From the NCBI GenBank assembly GCA_028826165.1, contig JAPDFW010000135.1, forward strand, positions 62,001 through 126,000: a stretch of DNA of 64,000 nt, written 5' to 3'. Of this stretch, positions 33,736 through 44,331 are shown in pieces. This stretch comes from Anaeramoeba ignava. Taxonomy: Eukaryota; Metamonada; Anaeramoebidae. The position numbers were made by a program, and so were the translations under genes. Numbering within the stretch: position 1 is the stretch's first letter; every line of letters starts with the position of its first letter. The notes below the pieces were generated by a model, which saw only the letters and a program-made list of their open reading frames with translations, did no database searches and had not been told where the DNA came from.

Positions 33736-35604
33736 ATGTCAAATCAAAACAATAATCAAAATAATAATCAAAATGAAAATGAACCAAGATCATTCATAAT
33801 TGGTTTGTTTGGACTTGATGGATCAGGCAAATCACATTTCACAATTCAACTTCTTCAACACACCTTTATAGAAGAATATGATCCAACAATAGAAGACAGT
33901 TACAGAAAGCAAATAGAATTCCAAAACGAAAAATTTAACGTTGAGATTTATGATACAACTAGTATGGAAGAAGAACATACTATTTTCACTCCAGAATACA
34001 AAATGGGGTTATGTGGTGGATTTATTATTATGTATTCAATCACAAATCGGGAAAGTTTTGAATTTATTAATTATCTTCTCGAAAAAATGATAAAAGCCAA
34101 AAATCCTGATCCTTTTCCTGTTATTATTGTTGGAAATAAAACTGATTTGGAAAGTGAAAGAAAAGTTCCAAAAAAAGAAGCTGAAGCTTTTTGTAAAGAA
34201 AAAAAAATACCATTTGTGGAATTAACTTGTCGTGATTTTCAACAAGTTAAATCAGTTGTTGTTCAAATATGTAAATTGATGAAAAATTGGGATCATATTG
34301 TTGAAATGGAAAAAAGAAAAAAGAAAAAGAAATGGTTAAGGAAATTATTAGTTCCCAAAAAGGAATGTGAATTACCTGATCAATTTACTCTTCCTTCAAT
34401 TGATATTCAACCAAGCTCTTTCCAATTTGATTGCGATAAGATTTTCCAAGATAAAATCAATACCGATGTTAAATTTAGTTTTGTTGATAATTCAAACAAT
34501 CAAGGTTATTCATCATTTGATGCTCATCAAGCTATTCTTGCTTCAAGATGCTTTACATTTGGTAAAATTTTCAGAGGATTAAAAGAAAACAAACTTGAAG
34601 AAGTTCAACAAACTTGCAACAATGCGAAATTAAAATTGATCGAAAATAAAGGAGAAATACTTACTCTTTCAACTGAATATTTCTCAATTCAATCTTTTTA
34701 TTCAATGATTAGATTTTTATATTCAGCAATTATTGATGAAGAAGTGAAAAAAAGTGTTAAATTATCAAATGATTTACTTTCAGTTGCAGAAATTTTCAAA
34801 ATTGATACTTTGAAAAATATTATGAATAAGAATATTTCTCTTTTAAAAAATCAAAATCAAAATCAAAATCAAAATGAAATATTAAAAGAAATTTCAGATT
34901 TACTTTCAAATGAAATGATAACAATCTCAAATAGATTTGCAATGCTTCTTAGAAAATCGCCATTCAGTGATTTCAGAATTATAATCAAAGAAGATGAAAA
35001 TGCAAGAGAAAGAAGATTCTTTGTTCATTCGCCAATTCTTTCTCAAAGATGCAAATATTTTCAATTAGTTCTTCGAAATGAAATGATGGAAAAAAAGAAA
35101 GAAGAAATATTACTTTCTGATATTAGTTTTGATTCCTTTTTACTTGCTATTGAATATATTTATTCAGATAGATTCTTGCCACCAAATGTCACTTCAGCAA
35201 AACAAACCCAAAATACAAAACAAATTATTCAAACTAATAAAATTATGTTGGAACTTCTTATTATTTGTGATTATTTCCAACTTCCAAGACTCCATCAATT
35301 ATGTCAAAAGGATCTAATGGAAAATCTTCATGAAGATATGCTTGTTTTTGCTTTGAATGTTGCAAACCAATGTAATGCTCCAATTCTAGAAGAATTTTGT
35401 ATGATTCAAATTGGCAAAAATTTCCAAAAATTCAAAAACGATCCTCAATTTACAAATTATTTAGATCAAGAACAAAAAGATCAAATTAAAAAATATCAAT
35501 ATCCTCCTAAAAATTATATTAAATATCACAAGAAATTTAAAGTTAAATTAGCAAAGAAATTTGGACTTATTGAAAAAGAAGATGAAAGATTAAAGAAAAA
35601 ATAA
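33736..35604 (+). CDS. Ras-like GTPase fused to two BTB domains
   Basis: Single-exon 622-residue protein with RhoBTB-like architecture but a Ras-type GTPase. Residues 18-195 hold the GTPase: P-loop GLDGSGKS, effector loop EEYDPTIEDSYRKQ (classic Ras), G4 NKTDLE and a weak G5 (LTC). Switch II is abnormal: the DTAGQ motif reads DTTSM, so the DxxG glycine and the catalytic Gln61 are lost. A basic linker (EKRKKKKKWLRKLL) precedes BTB 1 (about 240-370) and BTB 2 (about 415-510, VHSPILSQRCKYFQLVL and AIEYIYSDRFLPP). No CAAX box is present. Such proteins could act as Cullin-3 adaptors held in a fixed nucleotide state; that is an inference. Confidence 0.85.
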   Translation: MSNQNNNQNNNQNENEPRSFIIGLFGLDGSGKSHFTIQLLQHTFIEEYDPTIEDSYRKQIEFQNEKFNVEIYDTTSMEEEHTIFTPEYKMGLCGGFIIMYSITNRESFEFINYLLEKMIKAKNPDPFPVIIVGNKTDLESERKVPKKEAEAFCKEKKIPFVELTCRDFQQVKSVVVQICKLMKNWDHIVEMEKRKKKKKWLRKLLVPKKECELPDQFTLPSIDIQPSSFQFDCDKIFQDKINTDVKFSFVDNSNNQGYSSFDAHQAILASRCFTFGKIFRGLKENKLEEVQQTCNNAKLKLIENKGEILTLSTEYFSIQSFYSMIRFLYSAIIDEEVKKSVKLSNDLLSVAEIFKIDTLKNIMNKNISLLKNQNQNQNQNEILKEISDLLSNEMITISNRFAMLLRKSPFSDFRIIIKEDENARERRFFVHSPILSQRCKYFQLVLRNEMMEKKKEEILLSDISFDSFLLAIEYIYSDRFLPPNVTSAKQTQNTKQIIQTNKIMLELLIICDYFQLPRLHQLCQKDLMENLHEDMLVFALNVANQCNAPILEEFCMIQIGKNFQKFKNDPQFTNYLDQEQKDQIKKYQYPPKNYIKYHKKFKVKLAKKFGLIEKEDERLKKK

Positions 35605-35607
35605 TTT

Positions 35608-35724
35608 TTATTTTAATTTATTTTGATTTTCAAATTTAAATTGAATTGGTTTTGTTATTGAATTTGGTTCATTTTTGATAAATTTTGGTTCTTGATTTGA
35701 ACCAAAAAATATAATTTCATTCAT
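35608..35724 (-). pseudogene. RCC1-BTB 5' relic
   Basis: Encodes only the first ~38 residues of the RCC1-BTB family (MNEIIFFGSNQEPKFIKNEP, then KPIQFKFENQNK) and ends in a stop beside the 3' end of the Ras-BTB gene. It sits in the same place relative to the actin-like gene as intact copy E does downstream of actin-like copy 3. Confidence 0.8.
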
Positions 35725-35777
35725 TTTTGAAATGAAAAAAATGAATAAGAAACAAATCATTTAATTTTTTTTGCTTT

Positions 35778-36920
35778 TCAAAAATATGTTCGATGAATAA
35801 TTGTTGGTCCAATTTCATTATATTCATCTAATGAAATACATCGATCTTGAAAAGTAGAAAATGAAGCCAACATTGATCCACCAATCCAAGATGAATATTT
35901 TCTTTCTTCAGGAGCAATAATTTTAACTTTCATTCCATTTTTTTCTGATAATTTAGATATTTCTTTTTTAAATCTTTGTTTGATTCCAGGAAACATTGAA
36001 GTTCCTCCAGATAAAATAATATTAGAAAGTAAATCTTTTTGAATATCCTCATCACATTTCATAATTGAATCGTAAATCATTTCATGAATTCCTTTTTCCT
36101 CTATTTCAATCAAAGAAGGTTGAAATAATGCTTCTGAACATCTGAATCTTTCTTTTCCAATTTTGATAATTCGACCATCAAATATTTCATAATCTTTTTC
36201 AATTAATTTTTCTTCTTGATTAATTTCTTTATCAAAATCCAAAGCAACATATCCAAATTTTTCTTTAATATCTTTAATAATTGCAATTTCAGCAGTTGTT
36301 GTCAAAGAATATCCTTTTTCTGTTAACATTTGCAATAAATAATCATTTAAATTTTTTCCTCCCAAATTTAATTTATTGATTGAATTCAATAAAACAGAGC
36401 TTTCATAAACAGGAACAACTTGAATAAAACCACCTCCCATTTCAACAACAACTCCTATTGGTATTCTTGTTGATATTAATGATAAAACAGATTGATTTTC
36501 AAGATCGAAAAAAGGAGTACAAAATGTTTCAAACATGATTTGAGTAATTTTCTCTTTATTTCCTTTTGAATTGAAAACACTATCCATTAATAAAGCAGGA
36601 TGTTCTTCAGGAGCAACTCTTAATTCATTATAAAAACTATGATGCCATATTTTTTCCATATCATCCCAATTTGTTACCATTCCATTTTCAATCGGATATT
36701 TCATTCTTAATATTCCCCTTTTTGCAATTGCTTCATCTCCAATATATGCATCTTTTTGTCCCATTCCTACCATTACTCCCATATATCCTGTTCTTCCAAC
36801 TATTGATGGAATAATTGATCTTGGTTTATCATCTCCTGCAAATCCTGATTTTGAATAAGTTGTTCCATTATCAAATATTACAATTCGATTTTCTTCCAAT
36901 GTATAATCACCAAAACTCAT
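35778..36920 (-). CDS. Divergent actin, copy 1
   Basis: Single-exon, 380 residues, same length as conventional actin and alignable end to end: [109 protein letters not shown] and C-terminal HRTYF. The phosphate-2 loop that is D-S-G-D-G in actin reads EMGGGFIQ, replacing Asp154, Asp157 and His161. The phosphate-1 loop DNGSG reads DNGTT. These residues coordinate Mg-ATP and the attacking water, so hydrolysis is probably lost or altered. It may be a regulatory actin-like protein rather than a filament former. Two almost identical copies follow at 44.3 and 47.5 kb. Confidence 0.88.
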   Translation of the reverse strand: MSFGDYTLEENRIVIFDNGTTYSKSGFAGDDKPRSIIPSIVGRTGYMGVMVGMGQKDAYIGDEAIAKRGILRMKYPIENGMVTNWDDMEKIWHHSFYNELRVAPEEHPALLMDSVFNSKGNKEKITQIMFETFCTPFFDLENQSVLSLISTRIPIGVVVEMGGGFIQVVPVYESSVLLNSINKLNLGGKNLNDYLLQMLTEKGYSLTTTAEIAIIKDIKEKFGYVALDFDKEINQEEKLIEKDYEIFDGRIIKIGKERFRCSEALFQPSLIEIEEKGIHEMIYDSIMKCDEDIQKDLLSNIILSGGTSMFPGIKQRFKKEISKLSEKNGMKVKIIAPEERKYSSWIGGSMLASFSTFQDRCISLDEYNEIGPTIIHRTYF

Positions 36921-36949
36921 TTTTGGAAAGATGAAAAAAATGAAAGAAA

Positions 36950-37140
36950 AAAATGAATTTTAATTTTAATTTTAATTTTAATTTTGATTTTAATTTTAAT
37001 TTTAATTTTAATTTTAATTTTAATTTTAATTTTAATTTTAATTTTAATTTTGATTTTAATTTTAATTTTAATTTTGATTTTAATTTTAATTTTGATTTTA
37101 ATTTTAATTTTAATTTTGATTTTAATTTTGATATTAATTT
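36950..37140. repeat. TTTTAA/TTTTGA array between actin-like copy 1 and RCC1-BTB copy C
   Basis: Same array type; it fills the gap between the actin start and the RCC1-BTB stop. A matching arrangement exists at 45.5 kb. Confidence 0.85.
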
Positions 37141-38925
37141 TGATTATTAAATTTTTTAATTAATAAATCAAATAAATTTGGATTTGTTTGATTTAATTGA
37201 AAATAATCAATTCCAATTTTAATTTCATCAATAATTTCTTGTGTAATTTGAATTTCATTTTTGATTTGATTTGAATAAATCCAATATTCAAATATTTGAA
37301 ATGATTTATTACTTAATTCACTATAATCTGTAACTTTATTAGAAGTATCTTCAGTTACAGATAAAAACATTCCTCGATATAATTCACTTCTCATTATTAA
37401 TATTAATTTAGGAAATTTATATTGTTTTTCTTTTCTTTCAATTATAAAATCTTTTTCATTTTCATTTTCATTTAAATAAATTCTTTTCATTGTTTCTTCA
37501 ATTTTTTCATTGGAATTTATATTTTCTTTAATTTCAGAATATAATTTTGGATTTATATTCTATTTGAATAAATCATTTCAAATATTTGATTTGATTCTTT
37601 AATTGATTTATTTGAAATAATTTCTTGAAGTTTTTCAATTTGATTTTGATTTTGATTTTGATTTTGATTTAATCTATATTTCAATATTAATTTATGAGCT
37701 TCAATTATTTCTCCATTTTCTGTTTTAAATGAAATATCACAAAATTCTTTTCTTCTAAATAGTTTTATCAAATCTTCTTCAAGATTGGAAAAAGAAAGAG
37801 CAGAATAATAAAAAAATGATTTTTCATTTCTACAAGAAATATGATAATTAGAAATATTTTCATTAAATCTTAATTTAGGAAGTTCAATTTGAATAGGAAT
37901 TGATTGACTATTTGTATCTCCAGTTCCTAATTGACCAAATTCATTATTCCCAAATCCAATTAATTTTGAATTAGAAGTTAAAATCAAAGTATGCAGATTT
38001 CCAACAGAAAAATCAAGAATATCATCATCATTTTCAAATAAAGATGATTTGATTTCAGTAAATTCATAAGTATCTTCATTTTTGCCAAGTCCATTGTATA
38101 GAGAATATCCACATGAATAAAGTTTTCTTTTTGGATTTTCATTTTCATTTTCATTTTCAATCAACATTATTGAAAAATTAAATCCAGATTGAATATCAAT
38201 TATTTTGCCTTTTGGAATATTTTGGATTTTGGTTAATTTTCTTATATATGTTTCTTTTTTTCTTGATTCTCCTAATCCAACTTGACCAGAATTATTATAT
38301 CCACATCCAAATAATTCTTGATTTTGAATTTAAAAGAAAAACATGATTTGAAGTATTTCCTGAAAATATTTTAGAAACATTTTTCATCATTAAAATTGGT
38401 TTTTCTGTTTCTTCAAGTGTTTCATAATCAAAACCAAGTTGATCATAGTGATTTGAACCAATTCCATAAGCATTTTGATTTGAACTTAATAAGTAAATTG
38501 AATTATTTCCAGAAACAACATCTTCAATTATTCTATCATTTGTATCTTCAATTAATGATGAAATATTGATAAATTCATTTTGGATTTTTGGATTGATATT
38601 TCTTCCTTTGGCAAATACATTTCCTTCTATTGTTAAAATATTTTCATTTTCTTCACCAACAGTTACTTTTTGAATATTTTCTTCAATTTGGATTTTTATC
38701 AGGATTTTGTTTTGAATCTTCTTGATCTAAATATTCTATTGCTTTTCCATTTTTAAAAAGGAAAATTGTTGATAAATAACTTGATGAAATTTGTTTAATT
38801 TGTTTTTCATTTTCATTTTCATTTTCATTTTCAAATTTAAATTGAATTGGCTTTGTTATTTTTTCTGGTTCATTTTCATCCAAAACAACAAAATCATTTC
38901 TTCCAAAAAATAAACAATCATTCAT
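37134..38925 (-). pseudogene. RCC1-BTB protein, frameshifted copy C
   Basis: Starts MNDCLFFGRNDF and is homologous along the whole family. At least three breaks: near 38695 (DKNPN-stop), near 38320 (extra T in the TTGATTTTGAATTT segment of the CGxNxxGQLG repeat), and near 37500-37555 before the second BTB module. The most damaged full-length copy. Confidence 0.8.
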
Positions 38926-38998
38926 TTTTAAAAAATAAAAAAATGAAAAAATTAAAAGTCGAAAAAAAAATTTGAATTTCTTTTCTTGTTAATTTTTT

Positions 38999-41900
38999 TT
39001 AAAAATATTTTTGTGTTTCCAATTCTTTTAATCGATTATTAAATTGATTAAATTGACTTAATTGATAAAAATCTTCTGTGTCATTTAATTCTTGAATAAT
39101 TTTTGTTAAATCTTTTTTTAAATTTAAATTTAAATTTAAATCAAATTCTCCAAAATAAAAGTAATGAATAAGTTGTTCAAGACTTCCTTTACTTTTCCCA
39201 CTATAATCTTTAACAGAATTTGAATCATCTTGAACATTCAAAAACATTTGTCTAAATAAATTTGATCTTAAAATTAAAATCAATTTATGAACTTTGATTT
39301 CTGAAGAATCATCACAAATAATTTTGAAATCTTTTTCAATCTTTTTCCAAATAAAGATTAACAAAATCTTTTTAATTCCTGATTCATCTTTTTGTTTCCG
39401 GATCCAATTTTTATCAAATCCTAATTCTTGTGAAATGATTTGAATTTTCTTTTCATTTTGAATTTGGGAAAAATTATCTGAACTTGTTAAATATTCTTGA
39501 AATAATTTTTGAGAATCAGAATCATCAAAATTAAATTGATTTGATTTCCAATAAAATGAAAAGAATGGATGTTTTGACTCAATTAAATTCCATTCATCTT
39601 TTTGAAATTGATTCAAATCAAGATTAGAAATTGGATCAATCATTCCAGTATAAATGAAAATCAAGAAAGGAATAACTTGATTTTCAGGTTTTGATGAGAA
39701 AACTTCTTGAATTTTTGTTAAAATTGAATGATCATTATCAAATCTCATCAATAAAATTAGTTTATGAACTTTGATATTTCCATCTAAATGATTTATTGTG
39801 AAATCACAAAATTCTTGTCTCAAAAATAGATTAAATAAATCAATTTGCAAATTTTTGGAAAGAATTGGGAATTCAAATCTGAAAAATTCACTTTCAATAA
39901 ATGGACAAGGTTTATTTTCTCTAATATATCCAATTGCAAAATCTTGCATAATATCTTTTTCCTTAATTTGATTTGGGCTCAGTTCAGAAATTCCTGAATG
40001 TGATAATGATATATTATAAAGCAAATTAGAAGAGATAATACTGATAAATTTTGAATTCTTTGTGGATAAAATAACGAATCTATCAGTTTCCAAAGGAGTA
40101 ATAACTGAAGGAAGACTCCAGACAAATTGAATTTTATCTCCAACAATTTTTCTATTCAAAATTTTGATTCCCACAAAACTAGTTGGTTCAATTATGATTG
40201 GTGATTGACAAAGAATAATTTTAGAATAAGAATAAGAATAATATCCAATAATAAATTCTTCCTCGATCATTCCACCTCCAATTTGTATTTTGATTTCTAC
40301 TTCTCCTTTTTTTTCACATTTCTCATTTTTGTAATAAACTTGAAAATATTTTGGTGCTTCTTTTTCTTTAGATTGAAGTTGTGATTTAAATAAAATTATT
40401 TGATCATTTTGATGAGGTTCATAATTATTTGATAATTCCCATGATACTTTTATTGTTTCTCCAATCTTTGTTTTTTCTGGAGATGATTTAATTATTCCTC
40501 CTTCTAATGGAAGAACTTCAATTTCTTCACTTTTTGCAAAAGGTTTATATTTGTATTCACTTGTATAATATCTAAATTCAAATATTTGATTTTCTTCTGT
40601 AATATAATTTCTAATATCAAATGTTAATTTTCCCTTTTTTTTATGCATTGGAATATATTGATAAGTTAAACCAGGAGTAGTTGTAGAATCTTTCAAAAAT
40701 AAAGCAATACGACCGAAATAATTTGCTTGATAATATTCAGGTATCTCCCATTCAACATCAATTAATTCTCCAAATTTAATTTCATTTTTGGAAACTGATA
40801 ATTTGAAATCTTTTCTATTAATCTCTTTCACTTTAATTTCTTCACTTTTCATTAATGATATTCTTCCATAAAATTTAATATATCTAAATTCAAATATTTG
40901 ATTCTCATCTTTAATATATTCATTAATATCAAATGTAAATTTTCCTTTTCTTGCTAAATTTGAATTATCTTTAATAATTAAAGAGTTATCAATTCGAGGA
41001 AATTTCAAAAATAAAACAATCCGATCTCCATGAATTGGCTGATAATATTCAGGTAATTCCCATTCAACATCAATTGATTCTCCAAATTTAATTTCATTTT
41101 TGGAAACTAATAATTTGAAATCTTTTTTATCAAATTCTTTCACTTTAATTTCTTCACTTTTTGTTATTGGGTTTTTTTGATCTTTTGGATAATATCTAAA
41201 TTCAAATATTTGATTTTCTTCTGTAATATAATTTCCAATATCAAGTGTAAATATTCCTTTTTTTGCTAAATTTGAAGTAAATTTCCTAAATAAATAATTA
41301 TTGATTGGAGAATCTTTCAAAAATAAACCAATCCAATCTTGTTTATTTGAATGATAATATTCAGGAAATTCCCATTCAACATCAATTGATTCTCCAAATT
41401 TAATTTCATTTTTGGAAACTAATAATTTGAAATTTTTTTTATCAAATTCTTTCACTTTAATTTCTTCACTTTTTGCTATTGGGTTTTTTTGATCTTTTGG
41501 ATAATATCTAAATTCAAATATTTGATTTTCTTCTGTAATATAATTTCCAATATCAAATCTTAATATTCCTTTTTTTGTTAAATTTGAAGTATTTTTGTCA
41601 ACTAAAGAATTATTGAATGGAGAATCTTTCAAAAATAAACCAATCCAATCTTGTTCATTTGATTGATAATATTCAGGAAATTCCCATTTAACATCAATTG
41701 ATTCTCCATATTTAATTTCATTTTTGGAAACTAATAATTTAAAGATTTTAAATTCATCAACTCCAAAATGAGAAGAAGTAAACAATACTTTTTTTTCGTT
41801 TGAAGTTTTGAGATGAGAAATGTATTTAACAATAAATAATTGGGCTTCATTTTCATTTGTATTTTCCTTTTTCAAATCATCATCCAATTTGAATTCAATC

Positions 41901-43069
41901 ATTCCAATTCTTGAAACTCTATCATTATGTTTTTCTATCAAAGGTTTTTGTGATAAATCATTTAAATTTGAATGAGAATCATAATAAAAAAGTGAAATTG
42001 AATCTGAAATGTTTGGTTTGTATTCATCAGGTAATTTGAATTGAATTTGAATTGGTAAACCAAATGTAGGTCTTTTTGCTATAATTTCAATTCCATTATT
42101 TTCCAAGAATTGGATTTGGAATGGTTTGCTGACACATTGGCTTTTATCATCACATGAAAAAAATCTAAATTGTAAATTGTCAAGAAAATTAATTGTTTGA
42201 TAATCTTTTGTTTGGAAAATAATTGAATCTTTTCTATTTGTTTGATGAATATATCTTATTTCAATATATTGTGAACTTATTGAGTTTTCATAAAATAATC
42301 CAATCCGACTTGTTTCAGATATCTCAAAATCTTCAGGAAACTCCCATGAAACTTCAATGGATTCTCCAAATAAAAACTTTTCTTTAGAGAGAATAAGATG
42401 ATTTTCTGGAATTTTGGATTTAATAATAAAAGGTTCACTTTCTGCTATTGTGTCTTCATTAACTGCAATGTATCTAATTACAAATTCTTCATTAGTTTCA
42501 TTTCTCATGCAAGATCCAGTATTAAAAGTTGCTGTTCCATTCATTGTTGCATTGTGATTAGCCACATAATCTAAATAAGAATTATAAAATGGTTCATCTT
42601 TGGGAAATAAGCAAATCAAATCCCAACGTCTTAAAGAATAACCATCACAACCATCATCTCCATTGGGTATAAAATTAACAGGTAATTTCCAAGTTGTTTT
42701 AATTTCTTTTTCATTAATTTCATCAATAGTAATTATTTTTTCAAAAGGAATAATTTCAAAAACTTCAGAAACAAGAATTGATTTGGATTTATTTTCAGGT
42801 AAATATCTAATTTGTAATTTGTTCTTCCATATTTCCACATAATTGACATTAAGAAATGTTGTTCCTTCTAATTGAGAATTTGAATTGTTTTTATAAGTAA
42901 AGTAAATTTCATTTTTTTCTTTTGTAGCGTCAAAAAGTGCAATTTTATCATTTGATTTTGGTTGAAATTGTTCAGGAAGTTTCCATTCAACAATAATTTC
43001 ATTTTGATTTGTTAATTTAACTTTTTTGTTTTCATAATTTTTAACTTGAATAAAATATTTTTGTTCCAT
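38999..43069 (-). CDS. Giant repeat protein: about ten beta-sandwich repeats plus tandem BTB
   Basis: Single uninterrupted exon of 1356 residues. From the N-terminus to about residue 1030 there are about ten repeats of ~100-110 residues. Each begins with a strand such as GESIDVEWEFPEYY, followed by a D-W-I-G-L-F-type block (DWIGLFLKDSP) and closing with FEFRYY...KSEEIKV. The pattern resembles SKICH- or Ig-like beta-sandwich domains; the exact family is uncertain. Repeats 5 to 8 are nearly identical to each other at protein and DNA level, so they duplicated recently. The C-terminus has two BTB-like modules: REFCDF-like (RQEFCDFTINHLDGNIKVHK) and KIICDDSSEIKVHKLILILR, ending in a DYSGKSKGSLEQ segment that matches DYSELSNKSFQI of the RCC1-BTB proteins. 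No signal peptide or membrane segment is visible, so it is likely cytosolic. Confidence 0.82.
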   Translation of the reverse strand: MEQKYFIQVKNYENKKVKLTNQNEIIVEWKLPEQFQPKSNDKIALFDATKEKNEIYFTYKNNSNSQLEGTTFLNVNYVEIWKNKLQIRYLPENKSKSILVSEVFEIIPFEKIITIDEINEKEIKTTWKLPVNFIPNGDDGCDGYSLRRWDLICLFPKDEPFYNSYLDYVANHNATMNGTATFNTGSCMRNETNEEFVIRYIAVNEDTIAESEPFIIKSKIPENHLILSKEKFLFGESIEVSWEFPEDFEISETSRIGLFYENSISSQYIEIRYIHQTNRKDSIIFQTKDYQTINFLDNLQFRFFSCDDKSQCVSKPFQIQFLENNGIEIIAKRPTFGLPIQIQFKLPDEYKPNISDSISLFYYDSHSNLNDLSQKPLIEKHNDRVSRIGMIEFKLDDDLKKENTNENEAQLFIVKYISHLKTSNEKKVLFTSSHFGVDEFKIFKLLVSKNEIKYGESIDVKWEFPEYYQSNEQDWIGLFLKDSPFNNSLVDKNTSNLTKKGILRFDIGNYITEENQIFEFRYYPKDQKNPIAKSEEIKVKEFDKKNFKLLVSKNEIKFGESIDVEWEFPEYYHSNKQDWIGLFLKDSPINNYLFRKFTSNLAKKGIFTLDIGNYITEENQIFEFRYYPKDQKNPITKSEEIKVKEFDKKDFKLLVSKNEIKFGESIDVEWELPEYYQPIHGDRIVLFLKFPRIDNSLIIKDNSNLARKGKFTFDINEYIKDENQIFEFRYIKFYGRISLMKSEEIKVKEINRKDFKLSVSKNEIKFGELIDVEWEIPEYYQANYFGRIALFLKDSTTTPGLTYQYIPMHKKKGKLTFDIRNYITEENQIFEFRYYTSEYKYKPFAKSEEIEVLPLEGGIIKSSPEKTKIGETIKVSWELSNNYEPHQNDQIILFKSQLQSKEKEAPKYFQVYYKNEKCEKKGEVEIKIQIGGGMIEEEFIIGYYSYSYSKIILCQSPIIIEPTSFVGIKILNRKIVGDKIQFVWSLPSVITPLETDRFVILSTKNSKFISIISSNLLYNISLSHSGISELSPNQIKEKDIMQDFAIGYIRENKPCPFIESEFFRFEFPILSKNLQIDLFNLFLRQEFCDFTINHLDGNIKVHKLILLMRFDNDHSILTKIQEVFSSKPENQVIPFLIFIYTGMIDPISNLDLNQFQKDEWNLIESKHPFFSFYWKSNQFNFDDSDSQKLFQEYLTSSDNFSQIQNEKKIQIISQELGFDKNWIRKQKDESGIKKILLIFIWKKIEKDFKIICDDSSEIKVHKLILILRSNLFRQMFLNVQDDSNSVKDYSGKSKGSLEQLIHYFYFGEFDLNLNLNLKKDLTKIIQELNDTEDFYQLSQFNQFNNRLKELETQKYF

Positions 43070-43098
43070 TTTGAAATGAAAAAAATGAAAATTAATTT

Positions 43099-43437
43099 TT
43101 GCTTTTCAAAAATGAAAAAGATTTTATAATTGAAAGAAAAGAAAAACAATATAAATTTCCTAAATTGATATTAATAATGAGAAGTGAATTATATCGAGGA
43201 ATGTTTTTATCTGTAACAGAAGATAAATCTAATAAAGTTACAGATTATAGTGAATTAAGTAATAAATCATTTCAAATATTTGAATATTGGATTTATTCAA
43301 ATCAAATTAAAGATGAAATCCAAATTACACAAGAAATAATTAATGAAATTCAAATTGGAATTGATTATTTTCAATTAAATCAAACAAATCCAAATTTATT
43401 TGATTTATTAATTAAAAAATTTAAAAATCAAAATTAA
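43099..43437 (+). pseudogene. Inverted RCC1-BTB 3' fragment
   Basis: Plus-strand copy of the last ~110 residues of the RCC1-BTB family (ERKEKQYKFPKLILIMRSEL, VTEDKSNKVTDYSELSNKSF, DLLIKKFKNQN). It opens with MLFKNEKDF, which fuses the family's GCTTTTCAAAAATG leader to the internal KDFIIERK codons. Whether this short ORF is expressed is unknown. It is the only member on the plus strand. Confidence 0.75.
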
Positions 43438-43479
43438 TTTTTTCATTTTTTTCAAAACAAAAAACAAAAACAAACCCAA

Positions 43480-44220
43480 ATGGATAATAATAATAATAAC
43501 CAAACTGAAATTGTCGAGATTTACAAAAAGGAAAACCAAGATTTAAAAAAGGAAATCGAAGATTTAAAAAGGGAAATTGAGAAAATGAAACCAGTTTTTG
43601 ATAAGTATCGAGAACAATATCAAAAAGATTTGGAATATCAAAAACAAATAAAAGAATTGAGAAAACCATTTTCAAATTCGGAAATTATTCAAGATATTGA
43701 ATATATCCAGACATTAAAAGAATGGATAAATGATAATGATTTCTTTTCCAAAATGAATTTGGGATTTTCAGCAAAAAAAGATGGATTTTCTGCTCAAAAT
43801 TGGCATAAAGCAGTTGATAATAAAGGAAAAACATTAGTTATTATTAAAACAAAAGATAATTTTATTTTTGGAGGATTTACTCAAGTTGGATGGCAAGGAA
43901 AGAAAGGATACATTAGTGATTCAAATGCATTTATTTTTTCATTAAGAAATGATAAAGGGGATAGAAATCCTCAAAAATTTACAATTAAATATGGAAAAGA
44001 ACAATATGCAATTGTGGATGATTCGGAAAATGGACCTATTTTTGGATATTCTTGGAGGGATTGGAATTTAAAATCTAATTTACAACCTGGTTATTCAAAT
44101 TTTGGAGAAAGTTACAATCTCCCTAAAGGAATTAAATATGGAACAGATCTCGCACAAACTTATTTATCTGGTTCTTATACTTCATCTGTCGTTGTTGAAC
44201 TTGAGACTTATTTCATTTAA
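43480..44220 (+). CDS. Coiled-coil TLDc protein without BTB
   Basis: Single exon, 246 residues. The N-terminus MDNNNNNQ is the same as in the BTB-BACK-TLDc protein at 28.9 kb. It then goes straight to a coiled coil (KKENQDLKKEIEDLKREIEK) and a TLDc domain (about 85-246: LGFSAKKDGFSAQNWHKAVD, FIFGGFTQVGW, WNLKSNLQPGYSNFGESYNL, VVVELETYFI). It looks like an internal deletion derivative of a BTB-BACK-TLDc gene in which BTB and BACK were lost. The fold appears intact. It lies 42 bases downstream of the inverted fragment and may share its leader. Confidence 0.82.
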   Translation: MDNNNNNQTEIVEIYKKENQDLKKEIEDLKREIEKMKPVFDKYREQYQKDLEYQKQIKELRKPFSNSEIIQDIEYIQTLKEWINDNDFFSKMNLGFSAKKDGFSAQNWHKAVDNKGKTLVIIKTKDNFIFGGFTQVGWQGKKGYISDSNAFIFSLRNDKGDRNPQKFTIKYGKEQYAIVDDSENGPIFGYSWRDWNLKSNLQPGYSNFGESYNLPKGIKYGTDLAQTYLSGSYTSSVVVELETYFI

Positions 44221-44331
44221 AAACTTTTCTTTCTTTTTTTTTTCAAAATTCCATTTTATTTTTCATTTACTTTCAATCAAATGAAATGAAAAAAATGAAT
44301 AAGAAACAAATCATTTAATTTTTTTTAATTT

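Noticed and set aside
38302-38340. Programmed frameshift as the explanation for the RCC1-BTB breaks
   Set aside because: Breaks differ in place, sign and number between copies, and one copy is fully open, which fits pseudogene decay.
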